A DNA stretch of 64,000 bases from Viridibacillus soli. GTDB lineage: Bacteria > Bacillota > Bacilli > Bacillales_A > Planococcaceae. The position numbers and the translations under genes are program-made. Where the stretch lies: positions 1 to 64,000 of the forward strand of contig NZ_JAEOAH010000013.1 in assembly GCF_016612995.1 (NCBI RefSeq). The letters run 5' to 3'. Positions 36,409-45,249 of this stretch are shown piece after piece; the first letter of the stretch is position 1; every line of letters starts with the position of its first letter. The notes beneath the pieces are model-generated. The model was not told where the DNA came from. It worked only from the letters and a program-made list of their open reading frames with translations, and did not search any database.

Positions 36409-37656
36409 ATGGGTGAAATTGAGAGAGAAGTTGTAATAAATATGTATCGGGATCATGTGAGTAGTGGTTTTGCAAAATTGTCTGAACTAATGCAAGTACC
36501 CTTACAAGTTAAGTCCAATGGACCTTATGTGTATGACGAGACTGGAGAGAGGTATTTAGATTGTGGAGGATACGGTGTCTTTTTATTAGGTCATTCTCAT
36601 CCCCGTATTATTGAAAGAATAAAGCAACAACTAGATAAGGATTCACTAACAAATAAGCTATTAATAAATCCAGAAATAGGTAAAGCTGCTAAGGCATTAG
36701 TAGAAATTACTCCCGAGAGTTTGGATTACGTGCTGTTTTTAAATTCAGGAACAGAAGCAGTTGAAGCAGGATTGAAAATAGCAAGACTTAATAATCGAAG
36801 TACAATAATCTCTACAAAACAAGGTTTTCATGGGAAAACACTTGGAGCACTTAGTGCGACCGGTAGAAAAGAGTTTCAAGAACCTTTTAAACCACTCTTA
36901 CCAAATGTTTATCATGTTACATATGGATCGTTGGAAGACCTTGAAGCAACATTAAAAAACCATCAGGCAAATGCAGTTGTCATATTGGAACCTATCCAAG
37001 CTGAAGGTGGGGTAAATATACCGCCACAAGGTTACTTACTAGGTGTTAGAGAATTATGTGATAAATATGAAGCATTATTAATAATTGATGAAATACAAAC
37101 GGGTCTGGGTAGATTAGGTGATTGGTGGGGGATAAACCAAGAGGGGGTTATCCCTGATATGTTGCTAACAGGAAAAATATTAAGCGGTGGAATTATGCCC
37201 GTTTCTGCCGTTTTGGCAAATAAGAAAACATTTGAGCAATTGAATAAAAATCCTTTGCTTCATACCTCTACATATTCGGGGAATGCTTTGGCAATGGTAG
37301 CTGTACAAGAAACGATTAGTGTGATTCAAGAAGAAGGCCTTATTTTAAAAGCAAAAATAATAGGAGAAAGATTTCAAAAAATCTTTGAAGAAGTTCTTGA
37401 AGAAAATAAAGTCGTACTTACCGATATACGAGGCAGAGGATTACTATGGGGATTCGAATTTAAAGATAGTGGGCTATCTGGGAGATTTATGATGGGGCTT
37501 TTGAAGAAAAAGATCATAGTATCAAATTCTTTGAATTCTAATAAAGTCGTTCGTATTACACCACCTGCTATTTTAGAGGATGAACAAATAGTTTATATAG
37601 AAAATTCTATCAAAGAAGTAGTGAACCAAATTGCGAATACCAGAGTGAGAATATAA
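36409..37656 (+). CDS. Class III aminotransferase (PLP-dependent)
   Basis: 415 residues, ATG after AAGGGAGA. Motifs: NSGTEAVEAGLKIAR (phosphate loop), GFHGKTLGALSATG, LIIDEIQTGLGRLG (aspartate for the PLP nitrogen), and GKILSGGIMPVSA carrying the PLP lysine. It resembles ornithine/acetylornithine aminotransferases in overall pattern, but its neighbours suggest a secondary-metabolism role. With a thioester reductase and an acyl-CoA dehydrogenase it could aminate a fatty aldehyde. First gene of a tight three-gene operon (20 and 5 bases between genes). Confidence 0.85.
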   Translation: MGEIEREVVINMYRDHVSSGFAKLSELMQVPLQVKSNGPYVYDETGERYLDCGGYGVFLLGHSHPRIIERIKQQLDKDSLTNKLLINPEIGKAAKALVEITPESLDYVLFLNSGTEAVEAGLKIARLNNRSTIISTKQGFHGKTLGALSATGRKEFQEPFKPLLPNVYHVTYGSLEDLEATLKNHQANAVVILEPIQAEGGVNIPPQGYLLGVRELCDKYEALLIIDEIQTGLGRLGDWWGINQEGVIPDMLLTGKILSGGIMPVSAVLANKKTFEQLNKNPLLHTSTYSGNALAMVAVQETISVIQEEGLILKAKIIGERFQKIFEEVLEENKVVLTDIRGRGLLWGFEFKDSGLSGRFMMGLLKKKIIVSNSLNSNKVVRITPPAILEDEQIVYIENSIKEVVNQIANTRVRI

Positions 37657-37676
37657 TTATACGAAGGAGTTATATA

Positions 37677-38150
37677 ATGGGGAAAATTATTATTACATCT
37701 TGTATACCAGAGACAAAGGCACTAGAAACTTATCTTAAAATTTCAGACTTCAGTAAGTATTCTGACTTTATAGATGTGATACGAGATATATCAGTAGAAG
37801 TAATTAACGATAATTCAAGTATATCGAAGTGGGAAGTAGATTTTGAAAATGGAGTTCTGTGCTGGAAAGAAAAAGATTCTTTTGACAGGGCTGCGTTAAG
37901 AATTAATTTTGAAAAATACGAAGGTGATATAGATAAATTTATTGGGATTTGGAGTGTGTCACAGGAACAGGATGATTCGATAATAACATTTGAAGCAGAA
38001 TATGATTTGGGCATGTCTTTATTAGAAGATATACTGGATCCAATTGCAGGTGATATTCTTGCACATACAATACAAGAAATATTAAAAGGGCTCTTTGATA
38101 ATATTCATTTTAGGAGTATTAATATACAGACATTAGCCTTGAAGGAGTAG
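37677..38150 (+). CDS. SRPBCC (polyketide cyclase-like) protein
   Basis: 157 residues, ATG after GAAGGAG. The pattern SCIPETKALETYLKISDFSK, then WEVDFENGVLCWKEKDSFD, and a long C-terminal helix with IAGDILAHTIQEILKGLFDN matches the START/SRPBCC helix-grip fold found in aromatase/cyclases and lipid carriers. No catalytic residues are certain. It lies between the aminotransferase and the dehydrogenase; perhaps it binds the lipid intermediate. Confidence 0.7.
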   Translation: MGKIIITSCIPETKALETYLKISDFSKYSDFIDVIRDISVEVINDNSSISKWEVDFENGVLCWKEKDSFDRAALRINFEKYEGDIDKFIGIWSVSQEQDDSIITFEAEYDLGMSLLEDILDPIAGDILAHTIQEILKGLFDNIHFRSINIQTLALKE

Positions 38151-38155
38151 ATTTA

Positions 38156-39259
38156 ATGACACAATTTCTAGCAAAAGAACGTGCGGTATTAGAAAAATAT
38201 TTCCCGGGTTTTGATGATTATTTAACATCTTTCACTTTTGAAAAACGTGAAGAAGAAACGGAAATACTCATAAATAAGTTTAGAAACATAAATGGCACTT
38301 CTTTGTTGATTCCAAAAGAATATGGTGGTCTTGGAGCCAATATTATTGAAAGTCTATCTATTCAAAGAGCAATAGCAACAAGATCTCCATCGCTAGCAAT
38401 AGCATATACAATGCACCATTTTTCAGTTGCATCTTTAGTAGAAATTGTTCAATCAAATGGGGACTTAGATAGTGTATTAAAATTAATAGTTGAAGAAAAA
38501 TTATTATTATCTTCTAGTTTTGCGGAAGGAAATACAAACAATACTTTTTCTCCTTCAGTAAGTGCTGAAGACGTAGGAGAGTATTATATTGTTAACGGTA
38601 CAAAAAAACCGTGTACTTTATCGAAATCAATGGATATTTTAACAGGTAGTGTAAAGCTACCTGATGGAAGACTTGGTGTTTTCACAATTCCTAAAGATAG
38701 TCAGGGAATCGAAGTGAGAGATTTTTGGAAACATTGGATATTAAAGGGTAGTGAGTCTGAAGAAATTGTATTAACAGATGTAAAAGTACCAAAAGAGTCT
38801 ATGTTTGTTGCAGGTAATGAAGAAGAATTGAATCCTTCAATTGTAAGAGGATTAATATGGTTTGAATTAATAGTTTCTACATCATATATTGGAGTTTGTT
38901 CCTCATTAATTGAGAAAGTAATTTCAAAAGGAAATTTGCCTCCCTATGAAATAAGGAACATGGTATCACTGATTGAGACAGCGATGAATGCAATTGAAGG
39001 TTTAGCACACAAGTTTAGCATGAATTATACTGAAAATGTGTTGTCAGAAGTAATTTTTGTACGTAAAGGCATTGAAGATATTATTAAGGGTGTTGCTTCT
39101 GATGCAACAAGACTTTTAGGTGGAATGCAATTTATAATGAATAAAGAGATATCTTATCAATTATTAGTCTGTCAGTTACTTCATTCTCATCCACCAGCAA
39201 AACAAGAGTCTTTCCAAATAATGGATAACTTTTTAAATATTCACCAGAAAGTGTTTTAA
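38156..39259 (+). CDS. Acyl-CoA dehydrogenase family protein
   Basis: 367 residues, ATG 5 bases after the previous stop. Features: LLIPKEYGGLGANIIESLSI (N-terminal domain), SFAEGNTNNTFSPSVSAEDV (substrate/FAD region), WILKGSESEEIVLTDVKVP (beta domain), and a C-terminal helical domain with DATRLLGGMQF. The usual catalytic glutamate of the C-terminal domain is not obvious. It may introduce or remove a double bond on an acyl chain tethered to CoA or ACP. Last gene of the small cluster. Confidence 0.8.
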   Translation: MTQFLAKERAVLEKYFPGFDDYLTSFTFEKREEETEILINKFRNINGTSLLIPKEYGGLGANIIESLSIQRAIATRSPSLAIAYTMHHFSVASLVEIVQSNGDLDSVLKLIVEEKLLLSSSFAEGNTNNTFSPSVSAEDVGEYYIVNGTKKPCTLSKSMDILTGSVKLPDGRLGVFTIPKDSQGIEVRDFWKHWILKGSESEEIVLTDVKVPKESMFVAGNEEELNPSIVRGLIWFELIVSTSYIGVCSSLIEKVISKGNLPPYEIRNMVSLIETAMNAIEGLAHKFSMNYTENVLSEVIFVRKGIEDIIKGVASDATRLLGGMQFIMNKEISYQLLVCQLLHSHPPAKQESFQIMDNFLNIHQKVF

Positions 39260-39880
39260 GCTAAATCGAGTATTTTTAAGAGTTTTTTTACAATAAACAT
39301 TTCTGCGTGGAAGGTGTCTAATTGAACAGCACCTTTAAGTATTAGAAACAATATAATATTGATGCTCCCCCTTAAGGTAGACAGATAAAAAATAAAAATC
39401 TGATTTATCTTAAGGGGGAGTTTTCTGTGTCATTATTTTATTCTGCAGCAAGCCCATGAGCGTATTCGTGAATTAGAAACAACGTTAGAAAGCGCCCAGC
39501 TGAACTATACGCGTGAACTCTAAATCATGCAGGAGCGCGAGAAGGCCCTGGTAGAAGCAGAACGAACGTATCAGGCGAAGTTACAGGACCAAAATGACAA
39601 GTACAATGATAAAGTCACTGAAATGCATGCGGAGAATGAGCGGATCAGACAGAATTATGAAAGCCGTTTAGAAGCCTTTAATAAAGACAATAAAAAATAG
39701 GGCGATGAAATAGCAATTAAATTACTACTGGATATTCAGAAGCAAATTATGATACTTAATAAATCAAAAGGTGTTACTAGCGTTAAAAAAGATGATAGTA
39801 ATCCTATTGATGAATTGGAGTTGTAAACTGTTCCCTCCGTGTATCAAAATGATGTTCTAAATAAAGTTTATATTTGACCC
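39260..39880. other. Junction: inverted repeat and coiled-coil remnant
   Basis: CTCCCCCTTAAG-type inverted repeat (about 39364-39420; CTTAAGGGGGAG at its right arm) resembles IS ends. From 39437 a coiled-coil frame (HERIRELETTLESAQLNYTR..., EKALVEAERTYQAKLQDQN...) is broken by stops at about 39524 and 39700. It continues in frame as IAIKLLLDIQKQIMILNKSK to 39826. Probably the tail of a broken phage or plasmid gene. Confidence 0.5.
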
Positions 39881-39881
39881 A

Positions 39882-41201
39882 GTGGAAGATGCGAACGGAG
39901 TATTTGACAGGGAGTATAACGCACAAGAGTTTACGGATTATTTTGCTACATTAGTTACAACTGGCGTTATGAAAGGTGCAGGCAATCAGTTGGTCGTAAG
40001 TGTGGACGGCTCAAGCATGATGTCGAAATTGTCTACAGGTATAGCATTTTTGGAAGGGCGTTATTATGCAAATGACAGTGTGTTAAATCTTACGCATGAT
40101 ACTGAGGTAGTCGGGAAAAGTCGTATTGATCGTGTTGTTATTCGATTAGATTTGAGTACAGAAGCACGTCACGTAAAATCATTTGTTAAAAAGGGTGTAG
40201 CTAGTGCTTCACCTGTCGCTCCTGTTTTAACTCAAACACCAAACGTTTATGAAATTTCTGTTGCACAAGTAAAATTAATTGGTGGTCAAACTTATATAGC
40301 TTCTAATAATGTTACGAGTGAACGTGGTACAAATATTATTTGTCCATGGGCGGGTAGTAGGATATTACCTAACTTTGATAATGACGAATTAGCAAACTTA
40401 GTTGGTAAAGTTAATAACGAACTTGTAGACGCATCAACAACTCGAAAAGGCGTGGTCAAATTAAATGATACTGTATCAAGTACAAGCACTAACGAAGCAT
40501 CGACTCCAAATGCTCTGAAAACTGTGAATGATAAATTAATCAATATGAATGTATTGCTAGGTCAAGGTGCATCCGCAGTGGGTGATGCATTTGGTCAGAG
40601 GGTAGCGATAGGTGCAGGAGCTACAACCGGTGCTTTTGCAACTGTTGCGCTAGGCACTAACGCAATTGCCTTGAACATTAATGAAGGTGTTCTGGGAGGG
40701 TCATCTTCTGATTTTTCCACTACAAAATGGAAAATACCAGGGTCTCTATCAGTATCAGGAACTAAAAACTTTGAAATTCCACATCCGCATCCAGATAAAA
40801 AACATACTCATGTAATTAGACATGGTGCGGTAGAATCGCCAACAACAGGCGATACGCTTTATCGTTATACAGTAGAAGCAAGAGAAGATGGGCAGGTTGT
40901 AGAATTGCAGTTACCCGATTACTTCGAACATTTAAATGCTAACGTTGATGTCTGGGTTAATCCTCATTTACATTTTGGTAGAGCTTTCGGTGTTGTTGAG
41001 GGAGATATTTTGAAAGTAACATGTGAAAAAATAGGATTATATAAGGTTCTTATCATCGGCACTCGGAATGATGATAACGTCCAAGATTGGTATGTTAAAG
41101 GTGTAGAGAGAGAAATAGGTGAATCTTGGTTGGGTGAAACGAACGTTTTCGAGGTGGAGGAACTAACAGAAGTAACAGAATTTGAGGAGGTAATGCAATG
41201 A
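39882..41201 (+). CDS. Phage tail fibre / upper baseplate protein, probably missing its true N-terminus
   Basis: At least 439 residues from GTG 39882; the frame is open back to 39862 but contains no ATG and no ribosome site. The segment GVFDREYNAQEFTDYFATLV is normally found about 10-20 residues into BppU/fibre N-termini, so a short N-terminal piece has probably been lost at the junction. The middle holds a DASTTRKGVVKLNDTVSSTS fibre-repeat motif, and a C-terminal beta part includes a HPHPDKKHTH patch. It is the first gene of the second tail module. Confidence 0.7.
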   Translation: MEDANGVFDREYNAQEFTDYFATLVTTGVMKGAGNQLVVSVDGSSMMSKLSTGIAFLEGRYYANDSVLNLTHDTEVVGKSRIDRVVIRLDLSTEARHVKSFVKKGVASASPVAPVLTQTPNVYEISVAQVKLIGGQTYIASNNVTSERGTNIICPWAGSRILPNFDNDELANLVGKVNNELVDASTTRKGVVKLNDTVSSTSTNEASTPNALKTVNDKLINMNVLLGQGASAVGDAFGQRVAIGAGATTGAFATVALGTNAIALNINEGVLGGSSSDFSTTKWKIPGSLSVSGTKNFEIPHPHPDKKHTHVIRHGAVESPTTGDTLYRYTVEAREDGQVVELQLPDYFEHLNANVDVWVNPHLHFGRAFGVVEGDILKVTCEKIGLYKVLIIGTRNDDNVQDWYVKGVEREIGESWLGETNVFEVEELTEVTEFEEVMQ

Positions 41202-41422
41202 ATATCACATTAAAAGAATCAAAATTACAATTTAAAAATCCGGTTATCGGACAACCAACAAGAGCAGTGGAAGATCATTACTATGCTAGACGTATTGTTG
41301 CTATTGTAGAAGGAAATGAAAGTCAGTTCCGTTTTATGGCAAGTGAGTTACCTTTCGCGGCTAAAGAGGATGAAATGATTACGACAATTGAACACCAAGT
41401 ATCAAAACATAACGCTGAATAA
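41198..41422 (+). CDS. Small phage tail-module protein
   Basis: 74 residues, ATG overlapping the previous stop (ATGA), with GAGGAGG upstream. Sequence NITLKESKLQFKNPVIGQPT... YYARRIVAIVEGNESQFRFM is unrecognised. Its position between fibre and Gp37-like hub suggests a tip component or chaperone. Confidence 0.6.
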   Translation: MNITLKESKLQFKNPVIGQPTRAVEDHYYARRIVAIVEGNESQFRFMASELPFAAKEDEMITTIEHQVSKHNAE

Positions 41423-41456
41423 GCGTATTTTTTATGTCAAAAATTAAGGTGATGAA

Positions 41457-42641
41457 ATGAAAAAGCCAATCAGAATTCTATCAGAATCCATCGATATCCT
41501 AGCTGAAATCGACAACTACGAATCCATGTTTTTCATCCGTCGATGGCATACCATAGGTGAAATCGAAATCCGTATGAATCGATATAAAAAAGATGCAGAT
41601 AAATTACAAAGAGGAAACCTTATTTTAGTCGGAAACGATTTTAATAAGGTTTTTATGATTAAGCATCGAGAAATTGAATTAGACCAAGGCGGTAAAATCA
41701 CGGAAAACTGGCTTATTAAAGGATGGTCTTTGAAGTCTGTTATTGCACAAAGGATTACTGTCCCACCTCCACACACTGGTTATGATAACAAGCAAAGCAA
41801 TGCTGAAACGGTAATGAAGCATTATGTTAATCAGAACATTGTCAATCCCGTGGATGGTAGACGGACGATGCCACAATTAGTAATTGCACCAAACTTGAAT
41901 CGTGGTCCATCAGTTTCTTGGTCCTCTCGCTATAAAAATTTAGCTGAAGAAGAGGCGGCTATCTCATTAACAACAGGTTTAGGGTGGGATGTTTCTTTGG
42001 ACATCCACAGCAAGAAATTTGTATTTGATGTGATGGAAGGTAGAAATTTAATAGCCGGACAAAGTATTCTACCGCCTGTCATTTTCAGTCCACAGTTTGA
42101 ATCACTGAAATCATTACATTATACAGAAAGTGAATTGAACTATAAGAATATCGCTTATGTTGCAGGACAAGGTGAAGGTGTTGATAGACGTGTCATAGAG
42201 CTTGGTACAGATGCAGGATTAAACCGTCATGAAGTATTTATCGATGCAAGGGACATACCAGAAGAAGATGATGTGGAAGTCACTGACCTAGAAGGGAATA
42301 AGACTACCGAAAAAGTACCACGACCAGAAAAAGAAATTATTGCTGATTTAACAAATCGTGGGCAGCAACAGATGGAGGAGTTTTTACAAGAGCATTATCT
42401 AGAAGGCCAGATACTGACTAACAGCCCATTTAAGTATGGGATAGATTATGATCTAGGTGATATCGTTACCAATCAAAATAAAGAATGGGGAGTGACGTTG
42501 GATGCACGGATTACAGAGGTCAAAGAAGTTTATGAGCCTGCTGGATTCCAACTTGAAGGTACATTCGGAAATAATCGTCCTACTTTGATTAAAAAGATTA
42601 AGCAGGAGTTGGGGCAGATAAGTGGTGAGGTTAGAAGGTAA
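41457..42641 (+). CDS. ReqiPepy6 Gp37-like tail protein
   Basis: 394 residues, ATG after AAGGTGATGAA. It shows the family pattern (PF14594): IRILSESIDILAEIDNYESM, WLIKGWSLKSVIAQRIT, LGWDVSLDIHSKKFVFDVME and TNRGQQQMEEF near the end. These proteins act as tail hubs or tip proteins in siphoviruses. Region 1 has its own different hub (8752), so this belongs to a second phage. Confidence 0.85.
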   Translation: MKKPIRILSESIDILAEIDNYESMFFIRRWHTIGEIEIRMNRYKKDADKLQRGNLILVGNDFNKVFMIKHREIELDQGGKITENWLIKGWSLKSVIAQRITVPPPHTGYDNKQSNAETVMKHYVNQNIVNPVDGRRTMPQLVIAPNLNRGPSVSWSSRYKNLAEEEAAISLTTGLGWDVSLDIHSKKFVFDVMEGRNLIAGQSILPPVIFSPQFESLKSLHYTESELNYKNIAYVAGQGEGVDRRVIELGTDAGLNRHEVFIDARDIPEEDDVEVTDLEGNKTTEKVPRPEKEIIADLTNRGQQQMEEFLQEHYLEGQILTNSPFKYGIDYDLGDIVTNQNKEWGVTLDARITEVKEVYEPAGFQLEGTFGNNRPTLIKKIKQELGQISGEVRR

Positions 42642-42660
42642 ATGAAGTCAATCGGCTAGC

Positions 42661-42717
42661 GTTATTTTTATTGTTAAAATAAGCAGGAAAAGCCTCCCTT
42701 CTGTCGAAATATAGAAG
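42661..42717 (+). promoter_or_regulatory. Moron leader, copy 1
   Basis: GTTATTTTTATTGTTAAAA (42661-42679) and CTGTCGAAATATAGAAG (42701-42717) recur with few changes at 43504-43522 and 43558-43574 in front of the next cassette. A shared promoter/leader is inferred; I see no clear sigma-A -10 box. Confidence 0.45.
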
Positions 42718-42735
42718 GTGAAGGAGAGTGATATT

Positions 42736-43452
42736 ATGGCGATACAAGAGAAAATTGACGAGAAAATTTATTGTAAGGCATGTGAACAAAAGACAAATCA
42801 TGGATATCTAATTAAACATTCTGTAGATGGCGATGATGAAGAATTCCAATTTGAAGAGCATTTTTATATTATTCAATGTCTCGGATGCGACACAATTGCA
42901 TTTCTAAGAGAATATGGGGACGAGACTATGCTGGATTATGATGAGGATGGTGACTGGGTATATTATACTGAAAAGTCCGTATATCCTGAAGAACCTGCAA
43001 AACTATCAGAATATAAAGAAATTAGACGTGAAATAAAAGAATTCGAAAAAGTTCCTAGTTTGATTAATGATTTATATAACCAAGTAGTCTCTTCTTATAA
43101 TTCAAGGCATTATTTATTATGCGCTGTAGGATTGAGAATGATAGTGGAAGGTGTGTGTAAAGAATTAGATGTAAAAGAAGGTTTTACATTAAATGAACAT
43201 GGAGAAAAGGTTCGAGATAAACAAGGAAATGAGACAACACGAGCAAATCTAGAAGGGAAAATTAATGGTTTACAAACAGCTGGAGTAATAACAAATAAAC
43301 AATCTGAAATTCTACATCAAATTAGATTATTTGGAAATATAACAGCCCATGAGTTAAAAGTCCCGAGAAGAACAGCGGTTAAATCGGGTTTAGAGATTAT
43401 TGAAAATGTTCTTCATAATATATTTGATTTAGAAAAGTATTCTTTAGTTTAG
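42736..43452 (+). CDS. DUF4145 protein with zinc ribbon (moron)
   Basis: 238 residues; ATG 42736 follows AAGGAGAGTGATATT. The N-terminus has a C-x-x-C / C-x-x-C pair (YCKACEQKTNHGY and IIQCLGCDT), a probable zinc ribbon. The C-terminal ~130 residues are helical with the DUF4145 pattern (YNSRHYLLCAVGLRMIVEGV, IRLFGNITAHEL). DUF4145 belongs to the HEPN-like group, common in defence and toxin settings; RNase activity is not established for it. It is inserted between tail and lysis genes with its own leader and terminator, like a moron. Confidence 0.75.
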   Translation: MAIQEKIDEKIYCKACEQKTNHGYLIKHSVDGDDEEFQFEEHFYIIQCLGCDTIAFLREYGDETMLDYDEDGDWVYYTEKSVYPEEPAKLSEYKEIRREIKEFEKVPSLINDLYNQVVSSYNSRHYLLCAVGLRMIVEGVCKELDVKEGFTLNEHGEKVRDKQGNETTRANLEGKINGLQTAGVITNKQSEILHQIRLFGNITAHELKVPRRTAVKSGLEIIENVLHNIFDLEKYSLV

Positions 43453-43504
43453 TATATACAAATTTTCAACGCATCCACATACAGGGTGCGTTTTTATTAT
43501 GCAG
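43453..43504 (+). repeat. 52-bp direct repeat A containing a terminator
   Basis: Begins TATATACA and ends TTTTTATTATGCAG; the core ACGCATCC-ACATACA-GGGTGCGTTTTT is an intrinsic terminator. It recurs at 43940-43991 with four differences, offset by 487 bases. Confidence 0.8.
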
Positions 43505-43593
43505 TTATTTTTATTGTCAAAAAGCACAGAAATTTATTAAAGGTAAACTCTCACTCTTTGTCGAAATTTAGTAGATAGAGAGGAGGGATACGG

Positions 43594-43893
43594 TTGGAAA
43601 TTACAATATCTAGATTAATAATTTTATTTGATAATGCTGTTAATTCAAGATCAGTCACAAAAACCTTTGAATCAGATGTTATTCCACGCAAAGGAGACTT
43701 TATCTATTCGACAGCGTTTGAAAGAGATGAGGAAGTAGAAGTAAGTAGTGTATTTATTGATTACGAACGTAATGAATGTTTTGTATATTTAGATCCTCTT
43801 TCTATTGAATCTGATGATATTAAATATCTGAAACAAACAGTAGATATGTATATGCTTCATGAATGGAAATGTGAGTTTTATGCTTTTGATTAA
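43594..43893 (+). CDS. Hypothetical moron protein
   Basis: 99 residues from TTG 43594, with AGAGAGGAGGG upstream. Mixed alpha/beta (EITISRLIILFDNAVNSRSV, GDFIYSTAFERDEEVEVSSV), acidic, with no membrane segment. No family recognised. The gene lies between the two copies of a 52-bp repeat that each carry a terminator, so it is probably an inserted, independently expressed cassette. Confidence 0.65.
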   Translation: MEITISRLIILFDNAVNSRSVTKTFESDVIPRKGDFIYSTAFERDEEVEVSSVFIDYERNECFVYLDPLSIESDDIKYLKQTVDMYMLHEWKCEFYAFD

Positions 43894-43912
43894 AAATTAA
43901 AGGTAAATATTT

Positions 43913-43941
43913 AAGCGCATCCAAATCGGGTGTGCTTTTTA
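43913..43941 (+). terminator. Terminator of the moron gene
   Basis: AAGCGCATCC-AAATC-GGGTGTGCTTTTT, a diverged relative of the terminator inside the 52-bp repeats. Confidence 0.65.
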
Positions 43942-43991
43942 TATACAGATTTTTAACGCATCCACATATAGGGTGCGTTTTTATTATGCAG
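43940..43991 (+). repeat. 52-bp direct repeat B containing a terminator
   Basis: Second copy of the repeat, directly before the holin ribosome site. It contains AACGCATCC-ACATATA-GGGTGCGTTTTT. Confidence 0.8.
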
Positions 43992-44007
43992 AAAAAGAGG
44001 TGTAAGA

Positions 44008-44409
44008 ATGGAAAAATGGATTGCAGGAATTACAGGTACAGTTGGATTTTTAGTCTCATATCTAGTCGATGGGGTGGGAATGGCAGTGAGTATTTTATTA
44101 GCAGTCATGGCGCTTGATTATGCTACAGGTTTGATTGCCGCATTTGTAAATAAGCAACTAAATAGCCGAATCGGCACAACAGGTTTTGCTCGCAAACTAT
44201 ACATTTTATTACTTATTGCGGCTGTTTACTTGGTCGAAAGTATTTTGTTTGGCTCTGAACATGTGGGTGATGGTATTGCGATCGCTTATATTGCTATCGA
44301 ATTTATTAGTATCACAGAAAATGGTGTAAAAATGGGCGCGCCAATGCCTCCGTTTGTATCCGATTTGTTATCAATGGTGAAATCTAAAACAGAAGGGAAA
44401 GAAAATTAA
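44008..44409 (+). CDS. Phage holin, toxin-secretion/lysis family (PF05105)
   Basis: 133 residues, ATG after AGAGGTGTAAG. Three to four membrane segments, with ALDYATGLIAAFVNKQLNSRIG (the D-x-x-T-G motif) and FISITENGVKMGAPMPPF typical of Phage_holin_4. It differs in family from the SPP1-type holin of region 1. One base separates it from the amidase gene. Confidence 0.9.
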   Translation: MEKWIAGITGTVGFLVSYLVDGVGMAVSILLAVMALDYATGLIAAFVNKQLNSRIGTTGFARKLYILLLIAAVYLVESILFGSEHVGDGIAIAYIAIEFISITENGVKMGAPMPPFVSDLLSMVKSKTEGKEN

Positions 44410-44410
44410 T

Positions 44411-45208
44411 ATGACAAAAACAGTAGCAATCAGCGGTGGCCATTACGGACCATGTACAGGAGCAAAAGATATTGTGGACGAAGTAACGGAAGCGTGGAAA
44501 ATCGCAAAACAAGTAGCTAAGCTATTGAGAGCGAAAGGTATTGCAGTCCATGAGTTTTATGATATGGTTTCAAAAAATCAGAGCACTAACCTTGACCGAA
44601 TTGTTGCCTTCCACAATTCTAAGGAACGTGATTTAGATTTATCATTCCATCTTAATTCAACTGTTCGAAAAACAGAAGGTATTGGCTGTGAAACTCTCTA
44701 TTACGATGCAGTTGGTTTGGCCAAAAAAATTACAGATGCAATATGTGTGGCTACAGGCTTTAAAAATAGAGGTGCTAAGGAACGTAAAGAATTAGCATTT
44801 TTACGCTGTACAAAAAAACAAGCTGTATTGTTGGAACCTTTCTTTGTATCATCTGTGGAAGATGTACGAATTTATAAAGAGAGCTTTGATTCAATCTGTG
44901 AAGCAATTGCGGATGCGGTTGCAGATCATTTAGGGGTGAAAGTGACGACTGTATCAAAACCAGTGAGCAAGCCGTCCACAAATAATAATGAAGGGTACTA
45001 CAAAAAGGGTACAGGCTTATACCGCATAAAAAAAGCTTGTTTAGCATATAACGGAGTAGTATTCGGTAAATCAAAAAAGGTACAGGCATTAAAAGTAAAT
45101 GAGAAGTATACAATTGTCGATATTGTTAAGACTAGTAATGCGTATCGTTTAAAGACAAAGAGCGGTCTGTACATCACAGCGAAAAAGGAATATGTAGAAA
45201 AAGTGTAG
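44411..45208 (+). CDS. N-acetylmuramoyl-L-alanine amidase (endolysin), second copy
   Basis: 265 residues. Amidase_3 domain: SGGHYGPCTGAKD (zinc H), DLSFHLNSTV, and AVLLEPFFVSS (catalytic E). The linker and ~70-residue C-terminal binding domain are almost identical to those of the amidase at 22610, while the catalytic domains share far less. Domain exchange or gene conversion of the 3' half is likely. Lysis partner of the upstream holin. Confidence 0.9.
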   Translation: MTKTVAISGGHYGPCTGAKDIVDEVTEAWKIAKQVAKLLRAKGIAVHEFYDMVSKNQSTNLDRIVAFHNSKERDLDLSFHLNSTVRKTEGIGCETLYYDAVGLAKKITDAICVATGFKNRGAKERKELAFLRCTKKQAVLLEPFFVSSVEDVRIYKESFDSICEAIADAVADHLGVKVTTVSKPVSKPSTNNNEGYYKKGTGLYRIKKACLAYNGVVFGKSKKVQALKVNEKYTIVDIVKTSNAYRLKTKSGLYITAKKEYVEKV

Positions 45209-45249
45209 TCTGTGAGACAATTCGAGTTGGACCGTAACACGTAAAACGA

